39,648 bases of DNA from Crocinitomix sp. (GTDB taxonomy: Bacteria > Bacteroidota > Bacteroidia > Flavobacteriales_D > Crocinitomicaceae). Positions 8,870 to 16,827 of the stretch are shown piece after piece. The stretch spans positions 1-39,648 of the forward strand of contig DQTE01000034.1 of assembly GCA_015662905.1 (NCBI GenBank). Reading direction: 5' to 3'. Numbering within the stretch: the first letter of the stretch is position 1; every line of letters begins with the position of its first letter. The notes beneath the pieces were generated by a model that was not told the DNA's origin, did no database searches, and worked only from the letters and a program-made list of their open reading frames with translations. The position numbers were made by a program, and so were the translations under genes.

Positions 8870-9759
8870 TGAGTTTGACTAATAAACCATTAACACGCTT
8901 ATTAGAAAGGCAATTAAAAAAAACCATTGGAATTGAAACCATAGACAATCCTAAACTCAAAGAGTTTATAAACTTGGTTAATGAAGCCTATATTTTTAAC
9001 AAAGAAGAAGCTGAATTATATAGGCTGGCTGAAGACATTTCATCTAAAGATTATACCGAATTAAATAATAAACTTCAGCAAAAAATTAGTTTTTTAGATA
9101 CATTTAATCACGGTTTAGCGCACGATATTAAAAACCACTCTACCAATATCATTGGTTTAGTAAATATGTTAAAAAAATACACCCAAAATGAAAATTGGAG
9201 AATGATAAAAAAAATCATAAACAATATAGATGATTCTTCTCGTCAACTAACCTCAATAGTTGAGGGGTTTTTATTTTTATCAAGAAATGAAACAGATAAA
9301 AAAGAAGAATACGAAATAATAAATCCAAAACAAATAATAAAATCCGTAAATAACGAAATAGAATATTTAAAACAAAGAAAAGAGGTTGATATTACTTATG
9401 ACATAGAGGAAATAGAATTTATAGAGCCCATAATAAAAATTATTTTTGTAAATCTTATTTCTAATTCTATTAAATATTCAAAAGAAAACAAAACAGCTAC
9501 AATATCAGTAAGACTTACCTCTGACAGACAAAATGTTTTTTTAACAGTAAAAGACAATGGAATAGGTATAGATTTAAAAGATACTAACAATAAATTATTT
9601 AACCTTTTTAACAATTCAAATGCCACAAAAGGATATGGTGTTGGTCTTTTCTTAGTTAAAAAAATAACAGACCTCTATCAGGGAACAATTAAAATTGATA
9701 GTGAACTAAATAAGGGTACAATAATTGATATTGTATTTAACAAAAAGATTGAATTATGA
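8869..9759 (+). CDS. soluble sensor histidine kinase
   Basis: A 296-residue histidine kinase. The H-box is GLAHDIKNH with His85 as the predicted phosphorylation site. The ATPase domain shows the N-box (NLISNSIKYSKEN, about residues 195-207), the G1 box DNGIGI and the G2 box GYGVGLFLVKK. The first ~80 residues are helical and charged with no PAS, GAF or transmembrane segment, so the kinase probably takes its signal from the FIST protein encoded immediately upstream (1-base overlap). It overlaps the receiver gene downstream by 4 bases (ATGA), which argues for fixed stoichiometry and a dedicated partner. Family assignment is secure; the FIST-to-kinase coupling is inferred from gene order. Confidence 0.92.
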   Translation: MSLTNKPLTRLLERQLKKTIGIETIDNPKLKEFINLVNEAYIFNKEEAELYRLAEDISSKDYTELNNKLQQKISFLDTFNHGLAHDIKNHSTNIIGLVNMLKKYTQNENWRMIKKIINNIDDSSRQLTSIVEGFLFLSRNETDKKEEYEIINPKQIIKSVNNEIEYLKQRKEVDITYDIEEIEFIEPIIKIIFVNLISNSIKYSKENKTATISVRLTSDRQNVFLTVKDNGIGIDLKDTNNKLFNLFNNSNATKGYGVGLFLVKKITDLYQGTIKIDSELNKGTIIDIVFNKKIEL

Positions 9760-10142
9760 CTCCAACATTAATTATATTAATAGATGATAACCCTATAACT
9801 TTATTCTATAATGAGGATGTGGTTAGAGAGGTTTTTAGTGAAGTTAAAATTATAACTTATGAATCGAGTACAACTTTTTTAGAAGACTTTCTTGCGTTGA
9901 AGTTTTCACAGGAAGAAATTCTTTTGTTTTTAGATATCAGTATGCCAGTGTATTCGGGGTTTGAATTATTAGAAGAAATAGAAGAAGAGATAGACGATTT
10001 AAATAAATTGAGTGTAATAATGCTTACTTCAAGTAAAATGAAATCTGATACAGAAAAAGCTACTCGATTTCCTATTATAATTAGTTATATAGAAAAACCA
10101 GTAACTAAGTTAAAAATTACAGATATTTTTCATAACGCGTGA
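9756..10142 (+). CDS. single-domain response regulator (CheY-like receiver)
   Basis: A 128-residue receiver with no output domain. The acidic pair is Asp10/Asp11, the phosphoacceptor is Asp60 (FLDISMPVYSG), the conserved Thr is in MLTSS, and the conserved Lys is in YIEKP. It overlaps the kinase gene by 4 bases and is its probable partner. Output must come through protein contact, since no DNA-binding or enzyme domain is present. Its last codons overlap by 26 bases, in antisense, the end of the oxidoreductase gene on the minus strand, so the two genes share their 3' ends. That shared stretch belongs to the 26-bp direct repeat flanking the cassette. Confidence 0.9.
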   Translation: MTPTLIILIDDNPITLFYNEDVVREVFSEVKIITYESSTTFLEDFLALKFSQEEILLFLDISMPVYSGFELLEEIEEEIDDLNKLSVIMLTSSKMKSDTEKATRFPIIISYIEKPVTKLKITDIFHNA

Positions 10143-11139
10143 TATTTATCTCTTTATCTATTTCTTCTTTGTTTACAATGTGTTTTAGTAATTTTTCCGA
10201 ATAATAAGGAGCAATCATTACGCCTTTTGTTCCTAATCCATTAAAAACGTGTAAACGCTTGTTCTCTGGATGTGTTCCTAACAAGGGACGTCTATCTTTA
10301 ACGGTTGGTCTTATGCCTGCTTGTTGAGACACTACAGAATATTCAAAATTAGCAAATTGATTCAGTTTATCAATGAGTTCATTTTTGCCTTCTTTGGTAC
10401 AAACAGGTGTTTTTAATGACCAGTTATAGGTAGCACCAATTTTGTACAAATCATCTTTTATATGCATAATAAACATATTTTTATTGATGATATCTTTAAA
10501 CTTTAATGCCTTTGTTTTTATGATTAGTGTATCACCGTGTGTAGGTTTTAAAGGTAAATAATTAAAAAAAGGATTGTTAACAATGTCGTAACCTTCACAA
10601 AAAATAATGTTTATATCTATTCTAGACACATTATAATCAAAAGAATGGTTGATGAATTTATGTCCTTTTTCTAAAAAAAACAATTTAGATTTTTTTAAAA
10701 ACTTAACTGTATCAAGGTTTCCAAATGTTTTAACCTCTCCATAACCATAAGGCGCATTAATACCATATATTTCAAAATTTGTGTTTGTGGGTAATAAATA
10801 AGCATTAAATCTATCATCAGATTGTTTAACCATCCAGTTGTTTTCATCCTCAAAAGAATTAAATATTTTAAAAATATGTTTTGGTGTTATAATGTTGTCT
10901 TTTAATGCCATTTCTACTTTTTTATAAAAATTTTCAGCATAAGGCATTAATTTGTCAGCTTGCCAACTTTTAGTCAACCGTTTAAAAACAATTGGATTAA
11001 CTATACCAGCAGCAGTGTTTGTAGAATAGTTTTTTGTAGAATCATACACCACAAAAGAGTGATTGTTAAAATATAACTGCCACGCCATATTTACCCCCGC
11101 TAAACCCCAACCTACAATTAAAAAATCTGGTGATTTCAT
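10117..11139 (-). CDS. FAD-dependent oxidoreductase (DAO family)
   Basis: A 340-residue protein of the D-amino-acid-oxidase-like family. The N terminus carries the FAD dinucleotide-binding motif (LIVGWGLAGVNMAWQL, residues 7-22), followed by the AAGIVNP segment common in this group. The C terminus has the second flavin-contact region (AGIRPTVKDRRPLLG and FNGLGTKGVMIAPYYSEKLL). The pattern also resembles the C-terminal oxidase domain of MnmC, which completes a tRNA wobble-uridine modification, but no methyltransferase domain is attached. The substrate is therefore left open. The C-terminal 26 bases overlap the receiver gene on the other strand. ComF is the next gene upstream on the same strand, 78 bp away. 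Confidence 0.85.
   Translation of the reverse strand: MKSPDFLIVGWGLAGVNMAWQLYFNNHSFVVYDSTKNYSTNTAAGIVNPIVFKRLTKSWQADKLMPYAENFYKKVEMALKDNIITPKHIFKIFNSFEDENNWMVKQSDDRFNAYLLPTNTNFEIYGINAPYGYGEVKTFGNLDTVKFLKKSKLFFLEKGHKFINHSFDYNVSRIDINIIFCEGYDIVNNPFFNYLPLKPTHGDTLIIKTKALKFKDIINKNMFIMHIKDDLYKIGATYNWSLKTPVCTKEGKNELIDKLNQFANFEYSVVSQQAGIRPTVKDRRPLLGTHPENKRLHVFNGLGTKGVMIAPYYSEKLLKHIVNKEEIDKEINITRYEKYL
10123..10148. repeat. 26-bp direct repeat, right copy (matches 7212-7237)
   Basis: This copy is at the same time the last codons of the oxidoreductase gene (minus strand, NITRYEKYL) and, up to 10142, the last codons of the receiver gene (plus strand, FHNA-stop). The matching copy at 7212-7237 lies about 2.9 kb away on the other side of the FIST/kinase/receiver block. 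Confidence 0.5.
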
Positions 11140-11217
11140 TTTACAACTTTAATGTCAAAAATAATACAATTTAATTGAGTGTGTGTTAAAAACAAAACGA
11201 TAAAAATTAAAAAATGA

Positions 11218-11916
11218 TTAAACTCTTGCTGCTAAAACTGCAACACTTACTTTACACCCTCTTACTTTTAAAATTTCTTGAACACAAGCCTCAATAGTAG
11301 CACCAGTAGTTAAAACATCATCAATTAGTAAAATGTGTTTGTTTATTAATAGTTTGGGTTTAACAACACTAAAAATAGAATTTACATTACCCCATCTATC
11401 AAATTTAGAAAAATTGGTTTGAGATTTGTTAAAAGAATTTCTTCTTAAAACTTGCTCATTTATTTTCACAGCTAAAATTTTTTGAATTCCTCTAGCAATT
11501 ACAGTGCTTTGATTGTACCCTCTTATTTTAAGTTTTTTAGGATGAAGAGGTACAGGAATTAAAAAATCAAAGGAGGCTTTATTTTTAATAGTATAACCTA
11601 ATTTTTCCCCAAAGTGCCCTGCCAACTTTGTCTTATCTTTGTATTTTAGTAAATGTAATATCCTTTGTGTTTGATTTCCTTTTTGATAGTTAAGCAATGC
11701 GTAAACTTTTTCAACATTAACTCTACCCCAAAATAGTTTTTGTAAAGATTCAATGGTATGTTTACTTTGGTTAATATAAGGTAAATCATAGCTGCAAGTT
11801 AAACATAAATAATTTTCATTATGTAGCAAATGTGTATCGCAAATCACGCAATTATTTGGATAAATAATATCAATGAATGAATTAGAAATAAATTTTATTT
11901 GAGATAATAAAGGCAT
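11218..11916 (-). CDS. comF: ComF-family phosphoribosyltransferase-like protein
   Basis: A 232-residue protein with the ComF layout. Four cysteines near the N terminus (Cys23, Cys26, Cys38, Cys41) form a likely zinc-binding knuckle. The type-I phosphoribosyltransferase signature HILLIDDVLTTGATI lies at about residues 194-208, with the FLIPVPLHPKKLKIRGYNQS segment before it. ComF is needed for DNA uptake in naturally competent bacteria and for a late step in handling incoming DNA; in many genomes it is kept without obvious competence genes nearby, as here. Length and domain order match the family. It is divergent from the iron-type operon, sharing a 151-bp promoter region. Confidence 0.9.
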   Translation of the reverse strand: MPLLSQIKFISNSFIDIIYPNNCVICDTHLLHNENYLCLTCSYDLPYINQSKHTIESLQKLFWGRVNVEKVYALLNYQKGNQTQRILHLLKYKDKTKLAGHFGEKLGYTIKNKASFDFLIPVPLHPKKLKIRGYNQSTVIARGIQKILAVKINEQVLRRNSFNKSQTNFSKFDRWGNVNSIFSVVKPKLLINKHILLIDDVLTTGATIEACVQEILKVRGCKVSVAVLAARV

Positions 11917-11995
11917 AATAGATTATTAAGCAATAGTTTAAAGATAATAAATAAAAGTGATTTTTATTAGTTTTATAATTTTTTTAACATTTTTT

Positions 11996-12014
11996 ATTTA
12001 AAATCAATCTAAAT
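11996..12014. promoter_or_regulatory. putative Fur-type operator 1 (9-1-9 inverted repeat)
   Basis: The 19-bp sequence has half-sites ATTTAAAAT and AATCTAAAT around a central C; 7 of 9 arm positions are complementary. It shares AATCAWTCTAAAT with box 2 at 12035-12053. The 9-1-9 geometry is that of Fur boxes, and the downstream genes are an imelysin/TonB-receptor set typical of iron regulation. Identification as Fur is inferred. Confidence 0.55.
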
Positions 12015-12018
12015 AACA

Positions 12019-12026
12019 GATATTTG
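12019..12026 (+). promoter_or_regulatory. candidate -7 box of the iron-type operon
   Basis: GATATTTG differs from TAnnTTTG at its first base. It lies between the two palindromic boxes, so a repressor bound at either would block it. No clear TTG element was found upstream. Confidence 0.35.
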
Positions 12027-12034
12027 CATCAACT

Positions 12035-12053
12035 ATTTATAATCATTCTAAAT
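12035..12053. promoter_or_regulatory. putative Fur-type operator 2 (9-1-9 inverted repeat)
   Basis: Half-sites ATTTATAAT and ATTCTAAAT around a central C; 8 of 9 arm positions are complementary. Its centre is 39 bp from that of box 1, and it ends 14 bases before the ATG at 12068. Confidence 0.6.
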
Positions 12054-12067
12054 AAAAAACAAATATT

Positions 12068-13284
12068 ATGATGCGATTAAAAACAACAATTGTTTTATTA
12101 AGTACAGTAGTATTAATTACAAACGCTTGAAAAAGAAAGGGTGTATGGATGAAAAAGCTACCAATTACTCTCAAGAAGCAAAAAAAGATGACGGAAGTTG
12201 CAAATACGACACTTTACTTTTAGTACCAACAACTTATGTGTTTACAAGAAACGGAAATAATACTGTAAGTTTTACAGGTCAAACTACGCGTATGGATATG
12301 CTTAGCGAGATGACAACGTTAATGAAAACAGCTAATATAGCTGGTGTATCTGTTTCTCAAACAGATTTACTAAATATGTATACCAATAATGGCTATACTT
12401 GGGTTGATGTTAATAATTTAGGATTGAATAATACCACCAAACAATTAAAAAACAAAACAGCTTTTGCAAATGCTAATGGCACAGCTGATGCAGGAATACA
12501 GGCAATGTTCGAAAGTTATATGATTTCGTTGGCAAACATTAGTTCCATAACCACTACAGGGGCAGAAAACGGAACGGCTGGAACGGCTGGTGTTTGGCCA
12601 AATGACGGTGTTAAAGGACCATATTTAATGGATGCAGACGGTAAAGAATATACTCAATTAATAGAAAAAGGGTTAATGTGTGTAGTTTTTATGAGTCAAA
12701 TTACAGTTAACTACCTGGAAAAAGTGAAAAATAGTGAAAACACCACTTTAGTATCTGGTGAATATTATACAGAAATGGAACATTTTTGGGATGAGGGTTA
12801 CGGCTATTTTACTGAAGCTATAGATTATCCAACAAGTGGTACAGATAGGTTTTGGGGTAAATATGCAAACAATATAGAACCTATCATTCAATCAGCATCT
12901 AAAATAAGTTTAGCTTTTAGAACAGGAAGAACAGCTATTGTCAATAAAGATTACTCTTTAAGAGATATGCAGGTAACAATAATTAGAGATGAATTAGAAA
13001 AAGTTTCTGCGGCAACCGCTATTCATTATTTGAATGTTGCAAAAACAAATATTACAAATAATACAACAAGAAACCACGCATTATCAGAAGCCTATGCATT
13101 TTTAGATGGCTTAAAATATGGCTACAATGCTATAAACGCAAAAGGAATGACATATTCGGAGATAAATACAGCTTTAGGTTATTTTGAAAACGATTTTAAC
13201 ATAGTTACATTAACTGATTTAGACAATGCAATTGATTTAATTGCCTCTAAAACAGGATTAACCAATGTAAAAAATGATTTATAA
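12068..13284 (+). CDS. DUF4856-like lipoprotein, frameshifted at the lipobox
   Basis: The main frame (readable from TTG at 12127, 385 residues) matches the DUF4856 proteins that accompany imelysin genes in Bacteroidota; their role is uncharacterised but linked to iron uptake by gene neighbourhood. It opens with KKKGCMDEKATNYSQEAKKD and then DGSCKY, a motif common near the start of Bacteroidota surface lipoproteins. A separate frame from ATG 12068 encodes a clear signal peptide (MMRLKTTIVLLSTVVLITNA) and stops at TGA 12128. Adding one base after TG at 12128-12129 would turn the stop into a Cys codon and join the two frames, giving ITNA-C-KKKGC. So a single-base deletion, or a sequencing error, falls exactly at the predicted lipidated cysteine. 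No homopolymer explains it beyond a run of five A. The stop overlaps the imelysin start (TAATG). Confidence 0.8.
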
Positions 13285-14405
13285 TGATGAAACAGAGTAT
13301 AAAAAAAATAGTAGAATTAATGATGTTTTTGGGTTTATTAATTCAATGTAAAGAAAAATCACCAGAAAACTCACCAGAAAAATACGATACAAAAACAATG
13401 GTAACTAGCATTACCAACAATTACATTATTCCTGCTTATCAAAATTATAAAACAAACACAACCAATTTATTGGATTTAATTAATATATTTATAAGTAATC
13501 CAACAGAAGTAAACCTGCAAAATTGTCAAAACCAATGGAAATCTACCGCTTTATCGTGGCAAGATGTGGCTATGTTAGATTTTGGACCAGCAAAAACAAT
13601 TAACTTAAGAGCTCAAACTAATATTTACCCAGTAGATACGACCTTAATAAAATCAAACATCTTATCAAATAGCTATGACTTACAACAACCTGAAAATTTT
13701 GATGCCAAAGGCCTTCAAACTTTGGATTACTTACTATTTATACCTGCAATGACAAACAATCAAATTGTAAATTATTATTCAACAAACTCTAATGCAAAAA
13801 CGTATTTATCAGCAATTTGTTCCGAACTAAAATCAAATGCTTTTACAGTTTTTAACCAATGGAACACAACTTATAAAACGTCATTTATAAATAACATTGA
13901 AAGTAACGCGGTTGGAACATCTGTTAGTGATATAGTAAATGCTTTAAGTTTGCACTTTGAAGCCTTTGTTAGAAAAGGAAAAGTAGGAATTCCATTAGGA
14001 GTATTTAATGGCATAACTCAACAAATTATGCCTGGTCACGTCGAAGCCTTTTATTCTGACTACTCTGTTGCTTTAGCATTACGTTCCATAGAAGCCTTTG
14101 ATAATTATATTAAAGGAAAAACATACAATTCTTTTACAAATGGTGAAGGATTAGATGATTATTTGAATTTTGTTAAGGCTAAAAATAACAATCAAGATTT
14201 ATCCATAGTTATTGAAAACAAACTAAATGAAATAAAAACGAATTTAAACGCGTTAGGAGGAAGTTTGAAAGACGCTATAACTACCAATAATTCTGCAGTG
14301 CAAACCTTATATCAATCTATGCAAGAACTAGTGCCTTTAATTAAGGTAGAAATGACGGCTAACTTAGGAGTGTTAATTGACTATCAAGACAGTGATGGAG
14401 ATTAA
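13284..14405 (+). CDS. imelysin-like lipoprotein (iron-regulated IPPA family)
   Basis: A 373-residue imelysin/peptidase-M75-like protein. The N terminus is a hydrophobic signal followed by QC (GLLIQCKEK), a plausible but atypical lipobox at Cys22. The characteristic GxHxxE site of the family is read here as GLQTLDYLLF: His is replaced by Gln and Glu by Asp. The second half carries the conserved MPGHVEAFYSDYSVALALRSIEAFDNY segment. Imelysin-like proteins are periplasmic or surface proteins tied to iron or haem uptake; protease activity is doubtful for many. The gene overlaps its upstream DUF4856 neighbour and its downstream TonB receptor by one base each, so the three are one transcript and probably one complex. 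A second ATG three bases downstream is an alternative start. Confidence 0.88.
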   Translation: MMKQSIKKIVELMMFLGLLIQCKEKSPENSPEKYDTKTMVTSITNNYIIPAYQNYKTNTTNLLDLINIFISNPTEVNLQNCQNQWKSTALSWQDVAMLDFGPAKTINLRAQTNIYPVDTTLIKSNILSNSYDLQQPENFDAKGLQTLDYLLFIPAMTNNQIVNYYSTNSNAKTYLSAICSELKSNAFTVFNQWNTTYKTSFINNIESNAVGTSVSDIVNALSLHFEAFVRKGKVGIPLGVFNGITQQIMPGHVEAFYSDYSVALALRSIEAFDNYIKGKTYNSFTNGEGLDDYLNFVKAKNNNQDLSIVIENKLNEIKTNLNALGGSLKDAITTNNSAVQTLYQSMQELVPLIKVEMTANLGVLIDYQDSDGD

Positions 14406-16825
14406 TGAAAAAAGTTTTATCAATACTATTTTTGTGTAATTCTTTTTTGTTGTTAGGACAAAAAAACGGAACTGTTACGGTTAATTTTATTGAAAAATCA
14501 ACAAAGTCAACCATTCCGTTTTTAAAAGTAAGATTGATTGAGGAAGGTACTTTTTATACGGCAGACATAAAAGGTAAACTAGAAATATCTAATTTACCTT
14601 ATGGTATGTATTCGGTTAAAATAGACAGTCTGCTCTATCAACCGTTTTTGTTTACATTTAAAGTAAATGCTTCTAATCAAAACTATACATTTAAAACCAA
14701 CCGTTTGGTTAAACAACTTAAAGAAGTGGAGGTAAGGGAAAACAACAATGTGGAAACCATACGAAAAATGCGTTCAATTGAAGGTGTTTTAATCAGTCAG
14801 GGCAAAAAAACAGAGGTAATTTCGGTAGATAAAATATCAGGAAGTAAAGCTTTGGGGTTGGGGCGTCAAGTATATTCAAGAATACCAGGATTAAATATAT
14901 GGGAGAGTGATGGAGCAGGCATACAACTTGGAATAGGAGGGCGCGGTTTAAGTCCTACAAGAACATCAAATTATAATACACGTCAAAATGGGTATGATAT
15001 TAGTGCAGACGCTTTAGGTTATCCGGAAAGTTACTACACACCACCAACAGAAGCAATCCAAGAAATTCAGCTGATAAGAGGCGCATCTTCTCTTCAGTTT
15101 GGAACACAATTTGGAGGGCTAATCAATTTTGTACTTAAAAAAGGGCACCAAAATAAAAAGGTAGAAATTTTGGGCAGACACACTGTAGGCTCATTTGGTT
15201 TAAACAGCTCGTTTTTAAGTATTGGCGGAAGTACACCAACGTTTAATTATTATGGCTACTATCAATATAAATTTGGTAATGATTGGCGTCCAAATTCAAA
15301 GTTTAAAGTACATAGTGGCGGACTATATATATATAAATATCTTAATGAGAAATTCAAAATAAGTTTAGACTTAACAAAGATGTATTACATTACTCAACAA
15401 CCCGGAGGATTAACAGATTTACAGTTTAATCAAAATCCATTACAATCTAATAGACAAAGAAATTGGTTTGAGGTAAACTGGAATTTAGGAGCCATTCAGA
15501 TTGATTATGAATTTAATGCCAGAACAAGGTTAAATTCAAGGTTTTTTGGTTTGTTGGCGTCACGTAAAGCTTTAGGTTTTTTAGGCCAAATTAACCGAGT
15601 TGATCCATTAGAAGAGCGCGATTTAATAAGTGGATATTTTAGAAATTTTGGAAATGAAACACGTTTTTTAAACGTTTACAATTTTAAAAAACAAACTTGG
15701 GCGTATGTTATTGGTTTTAGATATTACATTGGGTATAACAAAAGTCAACAAGGTTGGGCGCCAGATGGAAACTTACCTATATTTGAATACTTAAATCCTA
15801 CAAATTTAGAAGGCTCATCTTACGAATTTCCGAGTCAAAACGTAGCCTTGTTTGCTGAACATATTTTCAATATAAATAAAAAGTTTAGCATCACCCCAGG
15901 CATAAGGTATGAGATTATATTAACTACAGCAAACGGCACTTATCGCGTACAAATAGAAGATTTAGCGGGCAACATCATTTTTGACAGTACTTATTTAGAC
16001 CAAAAACAAAACCACCGTCAATTTGTTATTGCAGGAGTAGGTATTTTGTATAGGTTAAACGACAGTATAGAGTTTTACGCAAATGCAACACAAAATTACA
16101 GAAGTATCAATTTCACAGATATGCAAATACAAAACCCTAATTTTAAAATTGACCCTAATTTGGAGGATGAAAAAGGGTATAATTCGGATTTAGGAGTTAG
16201 AGGAAAGATTAAACATAAAATTTTCTATGACGTCTCCTTGTTTGCTTTATATTATAATAACAGAATAGGTACAACCATAGAAACCGACAGTATATTATAC
16301 AATACATATCAATACAGAACAAATATATCTGCGTCTATTACCACTGGAATTGAAGCTGTGGCAGAAATACAATTATGGAATTGGTTGACGAATGACTCTT
16401 CTAGCTTTGATTTAAGTTATTTTGTAAACGCATCTTATGTAAACGCAAGATATATTAACTCAAAAGAGCCTGCTTATGAGGGTAAATTTGTGGAGTTAGC
16501 ATCCCCTTTTAATCTAAAAACCGGTATTACAGCAAAATATAAATCAATTTCTACATCTATACAATATACTTATACACAACAACACTTTTCAGATGCTACA
16601 AACTCAGCTTATCAACCAAACGCCGTTAACGGCATCATACCAACCTACCAAATACTTGATTTTTCATTAAATTATAAATATAAAAAATGGTTACAGATAG
16701 AGGCTGGGATAAATAACGTAACAAACACAATCTATTTTACAAGACGAGCAACTGGATATCCAGGACCTGGAATAATACCTGCATCACCACGTAATTATTA
16801 TTTAACATTACAGTTTAAGTTTTAA
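14405..16825 (+). CDS. FecA-like TonB-dependent outer-membrane receptor
   Basis: An 806-residue outer-membrane receptor. Residues 1-18 are a signal peptide ending LLGQ. Residues ~22-105 form the carboxypeptidase-regulatory-like beta domain usual in Bacteroidota receptors. The plug follows (about 110-240), with the IGGRGLSPTRTSNYNTRQNG and IQEIQLIRGASSLQFGTQFG segments that resemble ferric-citrate (FecA-type) receptors. The rest is the 22-stranded barrel, ending in aromatic YYLTLQFKF as required for outer-membrane insertion. Position in an imelysin operon behind Fur-like boxes suggests an iron chelate substrate; which one is not visible. One-base overlap upstream, 2-base gap to the desaturase-like gene downstream. 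Confidence 0.92.
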   Translation: MKKVLSILFLCNSFLLLGQKNGTVTVNFIEKSTKSTIPFLKVRLIEEGTFYTADIKGKLEISNLPYGMYSVKIDSLLYQPFLFTFKVNASNQNYTFKTNRLVKQLKEVEVRENNNVETIRKMRSIEGVLISQGKKTEVISVDKISGSKALGLGRQVYSRIPGLNIWESDGAGIQLGIGGRGLSPTRTSNYNTRQNGYDISADALGYPESYYTPPTEAIQEIQLIRGASSLQFGTQFGGLINFVLKKGHQNKKVEILGRHTVGSFGLNSSFLSIGGSTPTFNYYGYYQYKFGNDWRPNSKFKVHSGGLYIYKYLNEKFKISLDLTKMYYITQQPGGLTDLQFNQNPLQSNRQRNWFEVNWNLGAIQIDYEFNARTRLNSRFFGLLASRKALGFLGQINRVDPLEERDLISGYFRNFGNETRFLNVYNFKKQTWAYVIGFRYYIGYNKSQQGWAPDGNLPIFEYLNPTNLEGSSYEFPSQNVALFAEHIFNINKKFSITPGIRYEIILTTANGTYRVQIEDLAGNIIFDSTYLDQKQNHRQFVIAGVGILYRLNDSIEFYANATQNYRSINFTDMQIQNPNFKIDPNLEDEKGYNSDLGVRGKIKHKIFYDVSLFALYYNNRIGTTIETDSILYNTYQYRTNISASITTGIEAVAEIQLWNWLTNDSSSFDLSYFVNASYVNARYINSKEPAYEGKFVELASPFNLKTGITAKYKSISTSIQYTYTQQHFSDATNSAYQPNAVNGIIPTYQILDFSLNYKYKKWLQIEAGINNVTNTIYFTRRATGYPGPGIIPASPRNYYLTLQFKF

Positions 16826-16827
16826 AA

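Noticed and set aside
12068-12132. Programmed -1 frameshift in the DUF4856 gene
   Set aside because: The stop directly follows GCT with no slippery heptamer, and a -1 slip would give Leu rather than the lipobox Cys; a one-base loss explains the data better.
12572-12591. Tandem 9-bp duplication (ggaacggct twice) in the DUF4856 gene
   Set aside because: In-frame, short, and coding for a plausible Gly/Thr/Ala loop; nothing suggests a functional repeat.
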